A DNA stretch of 64,000 nucleotides from Nepenthes gracilis (Eukaryota > Streptophyta > Magnoliopsida > Caryophyllales > Nepenthaceae): positions 18,762,037 through 18,826,036 of the forward strand of contig BSYO01000004.1 of NCBI GenBank assembly GCA_033239525.1, given 5' to 3'. Position 1 is the stretch's first letter, and each line of letters opens with the position of its first letter. The notes under the pieces are model-generated. The model did not search any database. It saw nothing but the letters and a program-made list of their open reading frames with translations, and had not been told where the DNA came from. Shown piece after piece: positions 44,113-56,009 of this stretch. Both the position numbers and the translations under genes were made by a program.

Positions 44113-45974
44113 ACATAGTAATTGTATGACTATTTTATTGGTAATTAAATTAAAGAAAATATTTAATTGTACAATTAAATAATGATTGGGCTAGTTGAGC
44201 TTGAAATTTAGTAGCAAAATTAGAGATTTTAAGTGAGCCAATCCACTTGTTTAATTTTTAAAATTTTGGCTTGAATTATTTTGTTGGCCGTGTAAATAAA
44301 ACTATAGTCATGGGACTGATTTTCTTGAAAAATTATGAGATTCATTTATAAATAAACCCTCTATTACTTGAAAAACTAATTATCAAATAATAAAATGGTG
44401 GATTTAGAGAGCATCTCGGCTTATGGGAATTGAAAATGGCGGGAAAATTACTTAGTAAATAAATAAAAAGCTATTAACTTTGTATTATCTGGAGGCATAT
44501 TTCTTTGGTTATTTGGGTTGACTGGCTTGGTGATGGCTGATTATTCAAATTTTGGCAAATTATTCAAGAGGAAAACTCAACCATGGTTTGGCTGCCCCGT
44601 TTGCTGGTTTCAAGGTCGCTACGATGCCTTCTGGCATCGTTTTTGCCTTTCATTTAACCAAAAAACCTTCCCATGAAGAAAGTGAGCTCGTGACTATATC
44701 TCTCTCGTCTCTCTTCCTCTTCTTCTCCTTTCATTGACATCAGTCATTTCTCTTCCTATACAAAATTGACGGGCTAAATCAAGTTCGCCATAACCGTAGC
44801 AGCGGCGAAGGAGTCAGTGTTTCAAATCCTATCTTCTCCACCACGGAGATTAACGGTCCACTCCGAAACGATGTTGCTAGGAGACAACACCGTTGCCGAA
44901 GCGGCCAGTCGTTGAATGGAAAGTGAAGGAGCAAGAGGCATTGCCTTTTCCGCAGCTGTGGCCATTGCAATGGATTCCCGAGCTCACTTTCTACATTGGA
45001 ACGTTTTTTTTTTTTTTTTAATGAAAGGAAAAAACGGCTGTCATTGGATTAAATGTAACGACTGCCGTTGAGCACCCTCGTTTGCTGTTGAACCTAGGCG
45101 TTTCGAACGTATTATATATTAAATCTTTCATAGTTTTGAGGAGGAACGATCCGAGGCAGTTGTGCGTGGGAAGGGGGGGGGAGAGAGAGAGAGAGAGAGA
45201 AGAATGAACAAGAGAGTTCGAGCCAAGCAACTCTGAACTCTTTTTTCTTGCAAGTAAATCTATGCTCCTCCTTGTAAGCAATTTCATATTTTTTTGGATG
45301 AAAATAGGTGTAAATTGAAAATCGTTGAGATCATTCAAATACTGATTCTGACCTTCTTCTTCGCAAGTTATACTCTGTTTTAAGAGGAATTAAGGGTAAG
45401 CGTGATATGAGAAGTTAAGGGAGCCGATTAATCTGGATTAAATTTAGAGAATCAGAAAGGAATGCAGTTATACAAATCTAGCTATTATGAAACCCATTGC
45501 CATGACTATAGGCGCATGAATTATGACCCTGTTGAAGAGGAAAAGAACAGTGTATGCGGGAAGGTGGTGAAGGAGCCAGATCCGTAGATGCCTTGGGTCC
45601 AATTAATTTCATGATGTTTTGGTTAAATCACGTTTGAAACTAGTTGTTTTGCATGTTATAAGATTAAAGTTAGAGTCCTTATGAATCCTTACATGAACTA
45701 AAGCCATTTATGGAAGAAGAGAGTATGTTTTAATCTTTAAATAGAAAAGGGGGAAATCAAATTTTAATCTACCTTACGACCAACCGTTCTTATCATAAAT
45801 TAATATAGCAATAATGTCCTTGAATTTTCCTCTGTGTGAGCTTGATGATCTAAATTTAATATTTTATGGTCAAATTACGAATTTGACAACTCGGGATCAT
45901 GTTACTTGATCGACGTTTGAGAAACGTTGAATTTGGGCGACCGATAATAAAAGCAGGCTACTTGAACAACAGAG
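44113..45974. other. AT-rich intergenic region before the copia element
   Basis: No gene is supported. A T run lies near 45005-45020 and a G8 followed by (GA)n at 45173-45200. Short frames at 44552-44737 (+) and 44779-45340 (-) are not recognisable. Confidence 0.5.
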
Positions 45975-46743
45975 TGTTGGGGTCACTCCCGAGTGGCATG
46001 AAGTCCGCGGACTCCATTGGAAGAATGGACGAGGACTGTGTTTGAAGCGTCGTGTCCGAGAGGACTTGTGGACGAGGATTCCTTTGTGGAAGCGTCATGT
46101 CCGAGCGTTGCTGAGGACGAGGACGAAAAGCCTAGAGTCGTAGGTATTGACTCTATCAACGTAGGCCTGTTGGTGGCCGTTTTTGTAGGGGAGGTTGGTC
46201 ACCCACTCTGATTGGATGTTGCAGCGGCTGCAACTTCCCAAGGACAGGCCTGCCGTCTGACACGGCAAGCATGCGCTGTCATGGCGGAGCCTTAGGGCGT
46301 AGGTCCCGGAGACCTACGCCCGGTAGGGGTGGGGCGGACACGCCACCCTTGTGTATATAAGAAGCTTGTTGCCCTTACTGTTTGTTGTAAGAGTTGGGAC
46401 ATTGTTGAGTTCCTTGAGCCTTGAGAGAGCTGTGGGCAAGCTTTGTTGTAAAGATAGAGTGAGATACACTTTGTGAAAGGAAAGTTGTACACTTGAGATT
46501 GTTTTCTTTCGTTAGAGCTTGAGTAGCCAACACTTGTAAACAAATCTCTTATAGTACATTCCTTCGTGGTTTTTCCCTTGGTTTGAGAAGGGTTTTCCAC
46601 GTTAAAATTTGTATGTTCTCTTTTGTTCTCTATTCTTTCTTTCCTTGCCGTCCGAGACCTTTTTCTCTGTGTGCTATCCGAGAACTCTTGTCCGCTCGGT
46701 CACCGTAATCCTGTCCGAGTGCTTTCCGCGTTTTGCGCCAACA
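45975..46743 (+). repeat. Copia 5' LTR, 769 bp
   Basis: TGTTGGGGTC to GCGCCAACA. It carries a TATATAAG box at about 46352. The minus-strand solo LTR at 21864-22555 is the same family. Confidence 0.92.
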
Positions 46744-46745
46744 AG

Positions 46746-46757
46746 TGGTATCAGAGC
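46746..46757 (+). other. Copia primer binding site (initiator Met tRNA)
   Basis: TGGTATCAGAGC, two bases after the 5' LTR. It is the standard complement to the 3' end of plant initiator tRNA-Met. Confidence 0.9.
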
Positions 46758-46788
46758 TATTTGGTTCTTTGTCTTGTTGCTTGCTGCG

Positions 46789-47646
46789 ATGGAGTATGGG
46801 AGCAAAATGCCTTGCTTGAATGGGTCCAACTATGACAGTTGGCAAAGCAAGATGTCTGACTTGCTGTATGTGAAGTCCATGCATAATCCGATTTTTGCCA
46901 CAGAAAAGCCGGTGGGAAAAACGGACGAGGCATGGGCGCTGGAACACAAGCAAGTGTGCGGTCTTATATGGCAGTTCGTTGATGACAACGTGCACAACCA
47001 TGTTCGCAGAGAAACGAATGCCAAGACGCTTTGGGAAAAGCTGGAGAAGCTTTTCGCCTCTAAGTCTGGGAACAACAAAATTTATCACTTGATGAGGCTG
47101 GTGCATATCCGTTACAAGGACGGATCATCTGTTGCAGACCACCTGAATGAATTTCAGGGCTGTGTGGACCGGCTGACTGGCATGGGTATTAAGTTCGAGG
47201 ACGAAGTGCTCGGACTCTGGCTCCTAGCAACCCTCCCGGACTCTTGGGAGACCATGAGGGTCACCATTGCCAATACAGCTCCAAACAGCGTGGTGAGTTT
47301 GGAAATGGTCAAAGGAGCTGTGCTGAATGAGGAGGTGCGGCGGCGTTCTCAGGGAATGACGACCTCTCAGCAATCCGAGGTCCTTGTCACTGAGTCAATG
47401 GGAAGAGGACGAGGACGTGGCCAAAGGTCCGAGGACAAAGAGCGGAGTAAGTCACTTTCTCGGTATCAGGATATGGAGTGCCATCATTGTGGCAAGAAGG
47501 GCCACATTAAGAAATTTTGTTATAAGTGGAAGCGTGAGAACACTGGAGGAGATAGGGGCACAAAGAGACGCGGCGAGAAGAGTCCTCGGTCTCTCGCCGT
47601 CCACAGTGGTGACCTCCTCTTGGCTTGCGAGTCCAAGACTCAATGA
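46789..47646 (+). CDS. Copia Gag, 285 aa
   Basis: Forms the virus-like particle and packages element RNA. It starts at ATG 46789 (MEYGSKMP), shortly after the PBS; the in-frame ATG at 46609 lies in the LTR and is not the natural start. The UBN2/Gag-polypeptide pattern is present: NYDSWQSKMSDLL, ETNAKTLWEKLEKLF, YKDGSSVADHLNEFQ, LLATLPDSWETM. Then comes an Arg/Gly-rich linker (residues about 200-215) and one CCHC zinc knuckle, CHHCGKKGHIKKFC (231-244), for nucleic acid binding. It ends at TGA 47646, where the polyprotein should continue into protease, so a stop or frameshift separates gag from pol. Confidence 0.9.
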   Translation: MEYGSKMPCLNGSNYDSWQSKMSDLLYVKSMHNPIFATEKPVGKTDEAWALEHKQVCGLIWQFVDDNVHNHVRRETNAKTLWEKLEKLFASKSGNNKIYHLMRLVHIRYKDGSSVADHLNEFQGCVDRLTGMGIKFEDEVLGLWLLATLPDSWETMRVTIANTAPNSVVSLEMVKGAVLNEEVRRRSQGMTTSQQSEVLVTESMGRGRGRGQRSEDKERSKSLSRYQDMECHHCGKKGHIKKFCYKWKRENTGGDRGTKRRGEKSPRSLAVHSGDLLLACESKTQ

Positions 47647-47870
47647 GCGTGGGCGAGCAAGCCTCCACGGGGTGGTGGATTCTCCGGCGCTTCTATCCAC
47701 GTCACTCCCGAGAGAGTCAAGCCTCCACTTATACTCCCTGCGCCCCATGAGTATTGAAGATGAGCAACTTGGAGACGTCCAAGATTGTTGGACGAGGGGA
47801 CATTTCCTTGTTAACCAACACTGGTGCCCGGCTGGTTTTGAGGGACGTGTGACACGTCCCAGATATTCGC
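47647..47870 (+). pseudogene. Copia protease remnant
   Basis: GASIHVTPERV at 47686-47718 matches the region just after the aspartic protease active site (DSGAS-HVT). The preceding GATTCT is separated from it by what looks like one extra C, so the active site is frameshifted. Further shifts follow. Confidence 0.65.
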
Positions 47871-48919
47871 ATGAATATTCTTTCAGCGGGACGGCTCGAC
47901 GATGAAGGCTACTGCAGCGTCTTTTGTGACGGCAGTTTCAAGCTGAAGAAGGGCTCAATGGTGGTTGCCCGAGGAGTAAAGGCGTCAGGCCTTTACACAA
48001 TGAACGCCCAGGCCGAGGTAGCAGAGGTGAATGCTGCAGGAAGCGTGGAGTCCTCGGACCTGTGGCATAAAAGACTCGGACATATGAGCGTGCGTGGCAT
48101 GAGTCATCTGGCAAAAAAGGGTCTCATTCCAGAGATGGATGGAGAAATGCCGAGGACTTGCCCTCACTGCATGACGGGGAAGCAGCGAAGGGTCTCCTTT
48201 TCGGAGACGCATCTTCCGAAGTCCGAGGTCTTGGAACTCGTCCCACACGACGCGTGTGTGGGCCTTTTACCGAGAAGTCATTTGGAGGTGCACAATACTT
48301 GTGACCTTCATTAACGATTGTTCAAGGAGGAAGGGTGTTCCCGTTGAAAACCAAGGACCAGGTTGCGGGAACCTTTGAGCAGTTCCATGCGCTCGTTGAG
48401 CGAGAGACCGGGAAGAGGCTAAAGGCCGTGGGGAGCGACAACGGCGGTGAGTTCATGGGAACGTTTGATGCCTATTGCAAAACGCTCGGCATCAAACATC
48501 AGAAGACTCCACCGAAGACGCCACAGTTAAACGGCGTGGCCGAGAGGATGAATCTCACGCTGATGGAAAGGGTCAGGTGCATGTTGTCCGAGGCCAGGCT
48601 TCCGGGAACCTTTTGGGCCGAGGCCTTAAAAATGGCCGCCCATGTGATCAACCGGTCGCCTTATAAGCCTCTGGATGGGGAAGTTCCAGAGCGGATTTGG
48701 ACCAGAAGGGAACCAGCTTATAACCATCTCAGGACTTTTTGCTGTAGAGCCTTTGTTCATGTCCCGAGAGATGAGAGATCCAAGCTTGAACCAAAGACCA
48801 TGCAATGTGTCTTTCTGGGCTATGGCGAGGATGAGTTTGGGTTCAGATTGTATGACCCAAAGGAGAAGAAGCTGGTGCACGGTCCCGAGACATGGTCTTC
48901 GTTGAGGACGAGACCATAG
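47871..48919 (+). pseudogene. Copia integrase, two frames
   Basis: First frame 47871-48314: pre-integrase zinc domain with LWHKRLGHMSVRGMSHLAKK and CPHC (HHCC type). Around the first catalytic Asp the frame is lost (48240-48334). Second frame 48335-48919: SDNGGEF holds the second Asp, LNGVAERMNLTLMER the Glu, and the C-terminal domain includes CVFLGYGEDEFGFRLYDP. The whole domain set is there, but no single frame spans it. Confidence 0.85.
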
Positions 48920-49207
48920 AGGACTTTGGGAAAGAGTCAAGTCTCCACTCCAACACTTCCCGTGCGACAAGAGAACAATGTCCGACACAAATGTCTTGCG
49001 TCCCGAGGCCGATGGACCAAGAGTTGTTGCCAACCGGGATCGGGTGATTCCGGTGCCTCGGGATCGGGTTGAGGATTTGGTGCCTCAAGTGGATGAGGAG
49101 GCACTTGTGAGACGGCTGTCTGGCCGAGACGTCCGTCCGTCCGCCTTCCTGCCAGTGAGTATGTCCTCCTCACTGATGCTGGAGAACCAGAGGATTTTAG
49201 TGAGGCT

Positions 49208-50350
49208 ATGAGGAGCTCCCAGAAGGATAGATGGTTTGAGGCCATGGAAGAGGAAATGGCCTCACTTCATGAGAACCATACCTTTGAGCTAGCCAAGCTG
49301 TCTAAGGGGAAGAAAGCCCTGAAGAACAAATGGGTCTTCAGGCTGAAAGCGACCGAGGACCCGAGCACCCCAAGACACAAGGCAAGACTTGTGGTCAAGG
49401 GATTTGGTCAACAAAAGGGTGTTGACTTTGATGATATTTTTGCGCCCGTTGTGAAGATGTCCTCGGTCCGTGTAGTGCTCGGACTGACAGCAGCGTTGGA
49501 CCTGGAGATTGAGCAACTGGATGTCCGGACAGCTTTTCTCCATGGAGATCTAGAGGAAGAGATCTACATGGAGCAACCAGATGGTTTTGAAGTCAAAGGA
49601 AAGGAGGGACTTGTTTGTCGTTTGAAGAAGAGCTTGTATGGGCTGAAACAAGCTCCGAGACAGTGGTATCGGAAGTTTGAGTCTGTTATGGTTAAACAGG
49701 GGTACCATAAGACTTTTTCGGACCACTGTGTCTTTGTGCAGAAGTTCTCGGAAAATGATTTCGTCATCCTTCTCCTTTATGTGGATGACATGCTGATAGC
49801 CGGACAAAATAGTGCTCGGATCAAGGAGCTGAAGAAGCAACTCGGACAGTTTTTCGCCATGAAAGACCTCGGACCGGCGAAACAGATTCCGGGGATCAGA
49901 ATTTCTCGCGACCGAGAGGGCAAGAAGCTTTGGCTGTCCCAGGAAGGATATATTGAAAAGGTGCTTCAGAGATTCAGCATGGAAGGGTCCAAGCCTGTCA
50001 GTACCCCTTTGGCCAACCACTTTAAGTTGAGCAAACAGCAGTGTCCGTCCTCGGACACTGAGAAGGCGCGTATGAGTAAGGTTCCTTACTCCTCGGCCGT
50101 TGGCAGCCTTATGTACGCGGCCATTTGTACGCGGCTGGACATTGCTCATGCGGTTGGCCTTGTGAGTAGATTCCTCTCAAACCCAGGTATGGAGCATTGG
50201 TCAGCGGTGAAGTGGATCTTCAGATATTTTCGCGGGACCTCCAAGACGGGTTTGAAGTTTGGAAGTGAAAAGCCTCAGTTAATTGCGTACACGGACGCAG
50301 ATATGGCAGGGGACGTTGATTCTCGAAATCAACGTCCGGATACTTGGTGA
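49208..50350 (+). CDS. Copia reverse transcriptase with start of RNase H, 380-codon frame
   Basis: Copies element RNA to cDNA. Opens in the RT linker ([21 protein letters not shown]). Motifs in order: [43 protein letters not shown], the catalytic YVDDMLIAG near 49780, then the connection region ([19 protein letters not shown]) and the start of RNase H with [11 protein letters not shown] frame change near 50335 moves the RNase H into the next frame. No internal stop occurs in RT, so the loss of function is recent or slight. Confidence 0.92.
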   Translation: MRSSQKDRWFEAMEEEMASLHENHTFELAKLSKGKKALKNKWVFRLKATEDPSTPRHKARLVVKGFGQQKGVDFDDIFAPVVKMSSVRVVLGLTAALDLEIEQLDVRTAFLHGDLEEEIYMEQPDGFEVKGKEGLVCRLKKSLYGLKQAPRQWYRKFESVMVKQGYHKTFSDHCVFVQKFSENDFVILLLYVDDMLIAGQNSARIKELKKQLGQFFAMKDLGPAKQIPGIRISRDREGKKLWLSQEGYIEKVLQRFSMEGSKPVSTPLANHFKLSKQQCPSSDTEKARMSKVPYSSAVGSLMYAAICTRLDIAHAVGLVSRFLSNPGMEHWSAVKWIFRYFRGTSKTGLKFGSEKPQLIAYTDADMAGDVDSRNQRPDTW

Positions 50351-50751
50351 AATTTGCAGGAGGGGCGGTCTCCTGGCAGTCCAAGTTGCAGAAGTGCGTC
50401 GCTCTCTCCACAACGGAAGCAGAGTTTATTGCAGTGACCGAGGCCTGTAAAGAGATGCTCTGGATGAAGAGGTTTGTCCAAGAGTTGGGTCTAAGGCATG
50501 AGACGTACGCGGTCCTTTGTGATAGTCAGAGTGCCATTCACTTGTGTAAAAACTCCTCATTCCATTCTCGGTCAAAACACATTGACGTGCGATATCATTG
50601 GGTGAGAGATGTTCTTGATGATGGCCAGCTATCAATTGGGAAGGTCCATTCTGAAGAAAATGGGTCAGACATGTTGACCAAGATTTTGCTAAAGGGAAAG
50701 CTTGAAGCTTGTTGTGACATTGCCGGTCTAACTAACTTCACTCGGTCATGA
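50344..50751 (+). CDS. Copia RNase H, C-terminal part
   Basis: Continues the RNase H after the frameshift. [57 protein letters not shown] and the standard [11 protein letters not shown] end. The stop at 50751 touches the polypurine tract. Confidence 0.9.
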   Translation: MVKFAGGAVSWQSKLQKCVALSTTEAEFIAVTEACKEMLWMKRFVQELGLRHETYAVLCDSQSAIHLCKNSSFHSRSKHIDVRYHWVRDVLDDGQLSIGKVHSEENGSDMLTKILLKGKLEACCDIAGLTNFTRS

Positions 50752-50758
50752 GGGGAAG
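50751..50758 (+). other. Copia polypurine tract
   Basis: AGGGGAAG, two bases before the 3' LTR. Confidence 0.75.
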
Positions 50759-50760
50759 TT

Positions 50761-51526
50761 TGTTGGGGTCACTCCCAGTGGCATGAAGTCCCGCGGACTC
50801 CATTGGAAGAATGGACGAGGGATGTGTTTGAAGCGTCGTGTCCGAGAGGACTTGTGGACGAGGATTCCTTTGTGGAAGCGTCATGTCCGAGCGTTGCTGA
50901 GGACGAGGACGAAAAGCCTAGAGTCGTAGGTATTGACTCTATCAACGTAGGCCTGTTGGTGGCCGTTTTTGTAGGGGAGGTTGGTCACCCACTCTGATTG
51001 GATGTTGCAGCGGCTGCAACTTTCCAAGGACAGGCCTGCCGTCTGACACGGCAAGCATGCGCCTGTCATGGCAGGCCTTAGGGCGTAGGTCTGGAGACCT
51101 ACGCCCAGTAGGGTGGGCGGACACGCCACCCTTGTGTATATAAGAAGCTTGTTGCCCTTGCTGTTTGTTGTAAGAGCTGGGACATTGTTGAGTTCCTTGA
51201 GCCTTGAGAGAGCTGTGGGCAAGCTTTGTTGTAAAGATAGAGTGAGATACACTTTGTGAGAGGAAAGTTGTACACTTGAGATTGTTTTCTTTCGTTAGAG
51301 TTTGAGTAGCCAACACTTGTAAACAAATCTCTTATAGTACATTCCTTCGTGGTTTTTCCCTTAGTTTGAGAAGGGTTTTCCACGTTAAAATTTATGTGTT
51401 CTCTTTTGTTCTCTATTCTTTCTTTCCTTGCCGTCCGAGAGCTTTTTCTCTGTGTGCTGTCCGAGAACTCTTGTCCGCTCGGTCACCGTACTCCTGTCCG
51501 AGTGCTTTCCGCGTTTTGCGCCAACA
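50761..51526 (+). repeat. Copia 3' LTR, 766 bp
   Basis: Differs from the 5' LTR by small gaps (for example GTCCGCGG/GTCCCGCGG and GTAGGGGTGGGGCGG/GTAGGGTGGGCGG) and a set of transitions. It ends GCGCCAACA and is followed by CAGAG. Confidence 0.92.
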
Positions 51527-51531
51527 CAGAG

Positions 51532-52974
51532 CACCATTTGTTCTGTTGGATACCACTTTTAATTCGCTTATAATTTTTTAATATGTTGTAATTTGCTTTA
51601 TCCAGGTTAACAATAGGCTGATTCTACATATTAGGAGGATTAAACTGAAAATTTCATAGTTGCACGGAACAACCGGTGAACTTGGAGACACGGTTGGGGT
51701 TCATGAAGTCGAGAAAATGTCGCCACGGTATTTTGTTAGTAGAGAATTAATTTAGCATGGCTGGTTATAGGATGTGGTATGTTAGTTAGTTAATCCCTTG
51801 ATCATGGTATGGGTTAAGACATGTAGTAATTTATGATATTATGAGAATTAAGGATATGATATGCTGCCTGATGTAACTTAAATTCTTAGGTGCCAACTGA
51901 ATCACTTGATTTGGGCTAAAATGGCTAACATAGGTATATAAAAAATATCGGCTAATTTACTGGGAATAAATTTCCAAGAAAAAAGACGGCAATTAGGACT
52001 AGTTGGATAAGTTAAAAGATTTTAGTAGGCCTAGTGAGAGGTGACCAAGCGAAGAGTATCAATGAATATAAAATATTAGTATAGTTTATAATTGTTTGAT
52101 ATTTATTCTACATTTTTAAGATTCTAAAGTTTATTTTGAAGAGATATACTTATAGTTTTTTCACCATTACACTGAGATAGTATCTATGATATTAGGGGCG
52201 AGGAGTATCATAGATGGTACGTACATGTAATGAGTATGACCTCTTGCAGGAACTATTGGGGTAGTAAGAATGTCATAAGATGTAAATTACATTAAAGTAT
52301 TTTCCTAATCGATGGGAGTATAAAAACATGACCTTTGGTTAACGATGACACAATAAAATCTAAGGAAGTTTTTTCTTATCTCTTATTATTAGACCTTATG
52401 TCAAGTTGATTTCATTGAATAATCGTAATTCTTGTTTCATTGTTACACTATCATATTGTTTCATGGTTAAGTAAAAGAGAGTACATAAAGACTCAAGGCA
52501 TTTGGACTAATGGATTTCTAGTACCTAAACAATTTTCAATGGTTAAGGTCATTTGATCCTGAAGTAGGATACTTATTAATTATATGACCTTCGTATGGGG
52601 TAATATCAACGATCTTACGATGACACCACGAGTTGGTATGATTTTGCTATGAGTGTAGCCGCCAAAGAGATTACAGAGTAGTCGCATACCATGGTATCAA
52701 CAACCTCATGGTATTTACCTAACTATTAGGGGTATAAATGTATAACATTTGGTTCACCATAATGAAATGATATCTATGAGAATTTTTGTTATCTCTTATT
52801 ATTATAATCTTATATTGAGTTAAAATTTCTAACCAATCTAAATAAGGATCTTAGTATCTGCATACTTTGATACCTTATGATATTTATTAAAATTTACTAA
52901 AATTTGATAAATATCTTTTGAACTATTGAGATTATTCATTAAGTCAATATTGAAGATGTTATTTGGCAACATCA
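51532..52974. other. AT-rich intergenic region right of the copia element
   Basis: No gene is seen. At about 52150-52750 sentences such as ATCTATGATATTAGGGG, TTCTTATCTCTTATTATTA and TGACACC recur at about 430-bp spacing (52370 and 52790), suggesting an old internal duplication. Confidence 0.4.
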
Positions 52975-53155
52975 ATTCTTGAGTTTGACGTCATTGATGT
53001 TCAAATTGAGAAAATACATATTGTCCTTACTGATATTCAAATTTAAAAAATTCAAGTCATTTTTTTTAATATTTGGATTCAGAAAATTTATTTTGTCCTC
53101 GTTGATATTCATATTTATAAAATCCAAGTCATTCTCATTGTTATTTAGATTTTGG
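52975..53155. repeat. 36-bp minisatellite, five units, with an alternating two-unit pattern
   Basis: Units start at 52975, 53011, 53047, 53083 and 53119. Odd and even units differ: one type carries TTGTCCT-x-x-TTGATATTC, the other CAAGTCATT. A 72-bp higher-order repeat of two 36-bp halves explains this. As 36 is a multiple of three, frames stay open on both strands; the Asn-rich frames are by-products, not genes. Confidence 0.8.
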
Positions 53156-53616
53156 GAATCCAAGTATTGATAGCTTGTTTGAACTATGTTATGACTTAAA
53201 TGTAGGGTTCTTAGGTATTATTGTTGTATGGAGCATTATGTTGCATTTATTACTTTTACAATTGTTGTTGTTGACTAATCCGAGATTTATTATTGTTGAT
53301 ATTATTCTTATTGTTGGATATTATTATTTGTTGAATATTTGATTAATTCATTGTATTTTCTTAACTCCAAATTAGTACAAGATAGATAGAACAAATCAAT
53401 AATTGAGTTAGTTGAGTTGCTTTCATGATTAGGATTTTAGGGTTCAGATGTCATATATTAAAGTTGATGATTGTTTACTTCTATAAAAGTTGCTAATTTT
53501 CAAATGGTATATCCCCATTATTGATAATGATGTATAATTGATGTTATTGTTTTACTATTATATTGGTAAGAAGTAGTTATGATTATTTTAGATGGTTCAT
53601 TTATGACATTGTTTTA

Positions 53617-55564
53617 TGTCACGAATTTGAAATAAAAATAGGTAATAATAATACTTGATAATAATTAAATTTTACAAAATAATCTCCCAATCAATGCAAC
53701 ATTCAAACACAATACCTAAATCCAGGCCGAATCTGTTAAAATATTAAACAGGATCATTAATAATATGAACAACAATAACCATCACAAGATTATTTCAAAC
53801 AACCCATCTAAATAATGAAATTGGTCATAACCTACTCAAAACTTTCATGAGAAAAAATGACAATTTAATAATAAAACAATATCACAAATCCAACATAAAT
53901 CAAAATGCCACAATATCTAAATATTAGAATAATTTGAACCCTGATTTTATAACAATAAAACATAGTAACATTAATCTATCCATCTTTCCCTCTTCACCAA
54001 AATACATTTTATACAAACATGACCAAACTACAAAATTAATAATCACAAAATACAAACAAAATATCTACTAATTACCCCGTTCGAGCTTCCTATAAGGCAC
54101 ATGTAACCTTCTAATTTAGAATGGTCAAAAATAATAAAATAGTGAACCGAATATGCAACAAGTATCGGTATATATATATATATATATATATATATTGATT
54201 CGTTTATACACTCTGATTATAAAAATCAATAAATATCTAAATGTGGTCTTGTACGCAAAGTCTATAATTTAAAAGTAACGGCCAAACGATCTAAGTGTAC
54301 AAAATAAACCAAAATCTGATATACAAATCTAAATGATAGTCGAAACTTACAAACCTCAAATCAAAGTCTCGAGTAACCAAATTAAATACAAGTAAAAATA
54401 TATAAAAAATCTAAAACATACTCAAATTAGAGAATCAAAGGCCAAAAGATTAACTTTTATGAAAAGTTACATATATTTTCGGTAACCTTAAACCAAATCA
54501 CAACTATTTAGACATATAAATGAGCTGTCTACATATTTTACCCTATAGATCGGGATAAAAGCCACTTTTTTTTATCACTCGTAGATGATAGGTAAAATAT
54601 CTAAATTTACTTGAATATATTAATATATCTGAGTATATTAAATTTATTTAATTTTTTACAATAGTTCTCATTAAAATATTAATCCGAGGATGATCTTTAT
54701 AACAAATATTTTAAACTTTTTCTCTTTAGCGAAAAAATATAGAACTTTTACTTTAAAAAAGTACAAATACAAAACCTTTTACCTTGAAAAAGTATAAATA
54801 TCAAATCGAACACAAAATAGAACTCAACTTGAAATACATTCATAGAATACCACATACAATGCCATATGCAAGTTTTTAAAACTCTTCTTTACAAATATTT
54901 TGAATGTAAGTCTAATATTTAAAAATAATTACCCATTTTATTCAAATCCTTAAACTTCTCAAATATTCGGTAAAACTAAATAAAAACGTCAAACCATACG
55001 GTAAAACTATATGCATGCACAAATAATCAAAATGGAGTGAGTAAAAATGGGTTGTATGTACAATAAAACCACTAAATATAAGCAAAACTAGAATGAAACA
55101 AAAATAAACCAAGAAAAGGAGTTAAAAATACTTATGTTTAACATCTAATTTGATAGATTTGATTAAAAGATATTTCAAGGTTTATGTTCTTCTCTTCCTC
55201 TCTCTTCCTTCACTTCTCTTTCTCTCTTCTTCTTCTTCCTTTTCTGCACAAATGCCCAAAAATAGTACACAGGTTTTTATATAGACAAACCAACTCGTAA
55301 GTACCGCCTCAAGCGGACATCAAGTACCATGCCAAAACCTAGCCACACACAAGCGCCACTTCAAGAGTGGCTTTGGCGCAAGTAATCTGCCAACGTCGCA
55401 CTCAAGTCCCCAAGAGGCGCTCATCAAGTGCACCCAATTTGTCAAAAGTCCACACGAGTGTACGTCGAATATGCCTCAAGCACCAACCCTTCTTTTCTTT
55501 GAATTTTTCTTCAAATGTATATTACACAATTATTTTTAATATATAAAAAATAAACTAATAATAT
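53617..55564 (-). mobile_element. Tekay-type solo LTR, inverted relative of 42188-44112
   Basis: The left end TGTCACGAATTTG is the complement of an LTR end (TTCGTGACA). The interior matches the reverse complement of the 42188 LTR, including the TC-rich leader complement at about 55190-55250 and the TATATTAAAAATAATT block near the right end. The last 40 or so bases are missing and the Tat-like LTR starts directly at 55565. It contains (TA)n at 54169-54194. Confidence 0.65.
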
Positions 55565-56009
55565 TATTGCATTACTGGATCCAGGTTATTTGTATGAATT
55601 AGGAGTCACTTGACCTTTTATGTCTGATCGAACTAAGATGGATCTGATATCTGTATCTAATAACCAAGGTCCTGTGTAACATAACGAATAAATAAGAGGT
55701 CAGAGAATTAGCGGGACTCACTACTCGATTTATTCTTTGACACTCAAATTAAAAATCTTTCTTAACGGATAAAAAGATATAAGGATGTGAGAAATAAGTG
55801 TAAATGCATGGATTGAGGGTGAGTGTGTTGGATTGAGGGGCTGCTTAGTGATGCACTCGATTAGGGGGTGGAATAGAGATACGCCTAACTGAGGATCAAC
55901 TTGGAGGTGCGTCCAATTATGGGACAGATTATGAAATGGAGGATTAAGCTTCGAAGGTGTGCTCAGTTAGGAGACGTTTTAAAGGTACGCTAGGTTGAGG
56001 GGCGGCTTA

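Larger units (their letters stand above)
45975..51526 (+). mobile_element. Complete Ty1/copia element, Tork/Tnt1 type, TSD CAGAG
   Basis: Both LTRs, PBS, gag, protease relic, integrase, RT, RNase H and PPT are present in copia order. The perfect 5-bp target-site duplication CAGAG lies at 45970-45974 and 51527-51531. The LTRs differ at roughly 20 places over about 766 bp by eye, many of them one-base gaps in G or C runs. The coding region is nearly complete but broken by several frameshifts, so this copy could not move without help. Confidence 0.95.

Noticed and set aside
46609..46788. Upstream extension of the copia gag frame
   Set aside because: It lies in the LTR and PBS. The ATG at 46789 after the PBS is the usual gag start for this lineage.
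52979..53170. 63-codon frames on both strands, Asn-rich or Phe/Lys-rich
   Set aside because: By-product of a 36-bp minisatellite whose period is a multiple of three.
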